Notes under the pieces: generated by a model
The model's input: only the letters and a program-made list of their open reading frames with translations
What the model was told of the DNA's origin: nothing
Databases searched by the model: none
Shown here: one piece after another, positions 5,146 through 6,603 of the stretch
Numbering within the stretch: the first letter of the stretch is position 1
Layout of the letters: the number at the start of each line of letters is the position of its first letter
Assembly (NCBI GenBank): GCA_021788515.1
Contig: JAJYKN010000080.1
Location: 1-6,603 of the forward strand
Source: Nitrospirota bacterium
GTDB taxonomy: Bacteria > Nitrospirota > UBA9217
Direction: 5' to 3'
DNA length: 6,603 nt
Program-made: the position numbers and the translations under genes

Positions 5146-5727
5146 ATGAAAGTACTCTCAGCCGAATTCGTCATCAGCGCGCCGGGACCGAAGCAGTTCC
5201 CCCGGGACGGGAAACCGCAGATCGCCTTTGCCGGCCGTTCGAACGTGGGAAAATCCTCGGTCATAAACTCGCTGCTCCACAGAAAAAACCTCGTCAAAAC
5301 AAGTGCGACGCCGGGAAAGACCCAACTCATCAATTTTTTTCTCATTAACGAGCTGTTTTATTTCGTGGACCTTCCCGGCTACGGGTATGCACGCGTTCCT
5401 CAGGCCGTTACTGATGGTTGGGCGCCGATGATAGAAGGGTATCTGAAGGATTCTCCCAAGCTCGCAGCGGTTGTGGTGCTCCTCGACAGCAGGCGCACGC
5501 CCGATGAGCGCGACATGCGGCTCATCGAATGGCTTCGTCAGTATGACATCCCGTCGATGTATGCCCTGACCAAAACGGACAAGCTGAACCGTCAGGAATC
5601 GGACCGGGCGAAGAGGTCCGTCGCAGCCGCACTGGGCCTTGAAGACTCGTTGCTTCTTACTTCCGCAAAAAGCGGGCTCGGCATGAAGGAGCTCTGGAAA
5701 GAGATCACCAAGAACATCAAAAATTAA
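5146..5727 (+). CDS. engB: Ribosome biogenesis GTPase EngB (YsxC/YihA)
   Basis: 193 residues, typical length. EngB is a TRAFAC-class GTPase that binds the maturing large ribosomal subunit and is essential in most bacteria tested. All five G motifs are visible: G1 GRSNVGKS (30-37), G2 TPGKT (55-59), G3 DLPGYG (75-80), G4 TKTD (142-145) and G5 SAK (173-175). The switch region ATPGKTQLINFF is the family hallmark. The N-terminus MKVLSAEFVISAP matches the usual EngB beginning, which supports the ATG at 5146. There is no Shine-Dalgarno: the upstream bases are a pyrimidine-rich tract (from 5119, ending CTCT) and then GAAAAAT. No promoter is evident between the clpX terminator and the start. Placement next to clpX recalls Bacillus, where ysxC lies in the tig-clpX-lonB-lonA region. 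Confidence 0.98.
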   Translation: MKVLSAEFVISAPGPKQFPRDGKPQIAFAGRSNVGKSSVINSLLHRKNLVKTSATPGKTQLINFFLINELFYFVDLPGYGYARVPQAVTDGWAPMIEGYLKDSPKLAAVVVLLDSRRTPDERDMRLIEWLRQYDIPSMYALTKTDKLNRQESDRAKRSVAAALGLEDSLLLTSAKSGLGMKELWKEITKNIKN

Positions 5728-5757
5728 ACATGATGTATTCATAAAAACCGGAAAGCC

Positions 5758-5886
5758 GTCTTTGCGGGCCTGCACACAGCGATTACGAGTGCCTGGCGCG
5801 GGCGCAGGGGGCGCAGCGAAGCAATCTGCAGTTCGCAGCTGATTGGGAAAATGAGATCGCCGCGTCGCTCCGCATCTCGCAATGAC
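5758..5886. repeat. Degenerate dispersed palindromic repeat (MITE-like)
   Basis: GTCTTTGCGGG (5758-5768) and CTCGCAATGAC (5876-5886) form 9/11 matching terminal inverted repeats. Inside them GCGCAGCGAAGCAATCT (5811-5827) and GAGATCGCCGCGTCGCTCCGC (5853-5873) form a second imperfect inverted pair. The words TTGCGAG, AGCGAAGCAATCT and TCGCAATGAC resemble an intergenic repeat of the GTCATTGCGAG...CTCGCAATGAC type that I know from many bacterial chromosomes. The copy is eroded and has an insert-like stretch at 5769-5800. A small hairpin with CAATC (5822-5826) and GATTG (5841-5845) sits in its middle. No coding content. The remaining bases 5728-5757 and 5887-5925 show nothing definite. Confidence 0.65.
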
Positions 5887-5938
5887 AGCGCCGGGGACTT
5901 CTTGCGAATACAGCAATTTTACTATCCGGGAGCTTGCC

Positions 5939-6603
5939 ATGGATATCATAAAGGAACTCACCGCCTCCATCTCTTTGGCATTTATCCTCAGTCTTCTTAT
6001 CTATATCGCCGGCAGTATCGCCATAGGGTTTCTGGCAAAAAAGTCGGCGCTCTTAAAGCCTATCGGCTTCGGTCTGAATCTCATTGCGCTGTTCGTGTCC
6101 ATCCAGATCTTTCTTCATCTCGGGGCAGAGGAGGCTTATCCGAGAGTCTCCCGGCAGCTTAATTTTTTCTCCTGGCTCGTGTTTACCTTTGCGGCCCTCC
6201 GTCTTGGTCTTTACACCTATGGAGACCTTTTTGTGGTCCGTTGGAAGCGGGGGAGCTTCCCGGCGGCATTCAAGAACATTATCACTGCTTTCGTGATCGT
6301 GGTGGTGGCGCTCGTGCTGCTGAAGGACATCATGAATATCAATGTAACGTCGCTCATTGCCACGACCACGGTCTTGACCGCGACAATCGGGTTGGCCTTC
6401 CAGAGCACCCTTGCGAATATGCTGGCTGGGCTGACGATTCATCTCGAAAAACCGCTCAAGCAGGGCGATTGGATTTCGGCGGGCGGCCATGAAGGACGGG
6501 TCATTGATATTACGCTCCGGTCGACGCGGATCGCGACGGTCGAGCACAATGAAGTATTTATTCCAAACAGCAAGGTCCTGAGCGAGGCGGTGGTGAACTA
6601 TAG
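5939..6603 (+). CDS. MscS-family mechanosensitive ion channel, N-terminal part
   Basis: 221 residues are in the window and the frame is open at the right edge. MscS-type channels sit in the inner membrane and open under membrane tension to release solutes during osmotic downshock. Hydrophobic segments lie at about 10-32, 38-61, 75-94, 108-130 and 137-170, so there are more helices than the three of small MscS. The last contains the pore-lining pattern TATIGLAFQSTLANMLAGL (147-165), followed by the beta domain signature HLEKPLKQGDWI (168-179), an EGRVIDITLRSTRI stretch (185-198) and IPNSKVLSEAVVNY. The ATG at 5939 has GGGAG (5928-5932) six bases upstream. Longer relatives sometimes carry a C-terminal cyclic-nucleotide-binding or other domain, which cannot be judged here. 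Upstream TACTAT (5920-5925) could be a -10, but no good -35 accompanies it. Confidence 0.93.
   Translation, partial: MDIIKELTASISLAFILSLLIYIAGSIAIGFLAKKSALLKPIGFGLNLIALFVSIQIFLHLGAEEAYPRVSRQLNFFSWLVFTFAALRLGLYTYGDLFVVRWKRGSFPAAFKNIITAFVIVVVALVLLKDIMNINVTSLIATTTVLTATIGLAFQSTLANMLAGLTIHLEKPLKQGDWISAGGHEGRVIDITLRSTRIATVEHNEVFIPNSKVLSEAVVNY

Noticed and set aside
3765..5345. A 526-codon open frame on the minus strand opposite clpX
   Set aside because: It is antisense to a complete clpX with all motifs. Its product shows no recognisable domain, and long antisense frames are common opposite GC-rich codon-biased genes.
6053..6547. A 164-codon minus-strand frame opposite the MscS gene
   Set aside because: It is antisense to a frame with clear transmembrane and MscS signatures, and its product has no recognisable feature.

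Overview
The window comes from a bacterial chromosome of moderate GC content (a little above 50% by eye). It holds core housekeeping genes and shows no sign of phage, plasmid, transposase or CRISPR content. The tRNA cluster followed by tig-clpP-clpX, the encoded CCA ends, the consensus sigma-70 promoters and the codon use fit a Gram-negative lineage such as Desulfobacterota or Nitrospirota. This taxonomic guess is inference, because no marker here settles it.

Layout. (1) 1-426, minus strand: the start of a peptide-type ABC transporter permease lies just downstream of a small EF-Tu domain-II-like protein. A near-consensus promoter sits so close to the small gene's ATG that the mRNA should be leaderless. 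(2) 427-583: divergent regulatory region with a perfect-consensus -35 for the tRNA cluster. (3) 584-1767, plus strand: seven tRNA genes, Pro(TGG), Arg(TCT), His(GTG), Arg(TCG), Arg(CCG), Lys(CTT) and Leu(TAG). They are split by internal promoters and intrinsic terminators, so they look like several transcription units. Two spacers, plus the region after tRNA-Leu, carry 7-bp-period repeat arrays built on GTTC/GAAC or AGTT/AACT cores. (4) 1890-5051: tig-clpP-clpX operon, closed by a strong terminator at 5086-5126. (5) 5146-5727: the ribosome-assembly GTPase engB (ysxC/yihA). (6) 5728-5938: spacer with a degenerate dispersed palindromic repeat. (7) 5939-6603: the first 221 residues of an MscS-family channel, open at the window edge.

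The genes share a theme of protein synthesis and quality control. The tRNAs supply codons of the Arg, Pro, Leu, Lys and His families, trigger factor folds nascent chains at the exit tunnel, ClpXP degrades failed or tagged proteins, and EngB helps build the large ribosomal subunit. A lon gene often follows clpX in related loci, and in Bacillus lon genes lie between clpX and ysxC; here there is none.

I see no convincing new multi-gene system. The observations most worth a second look are the heptad arrays between tRNA genes, a 13-bp dyad flanking the -10 of the tRNA-Lys promoter, a tRNA-Arg(CCG) with C instead of U at position 55, and the leaderless promoter of the EF-Tu-domain-like gene.
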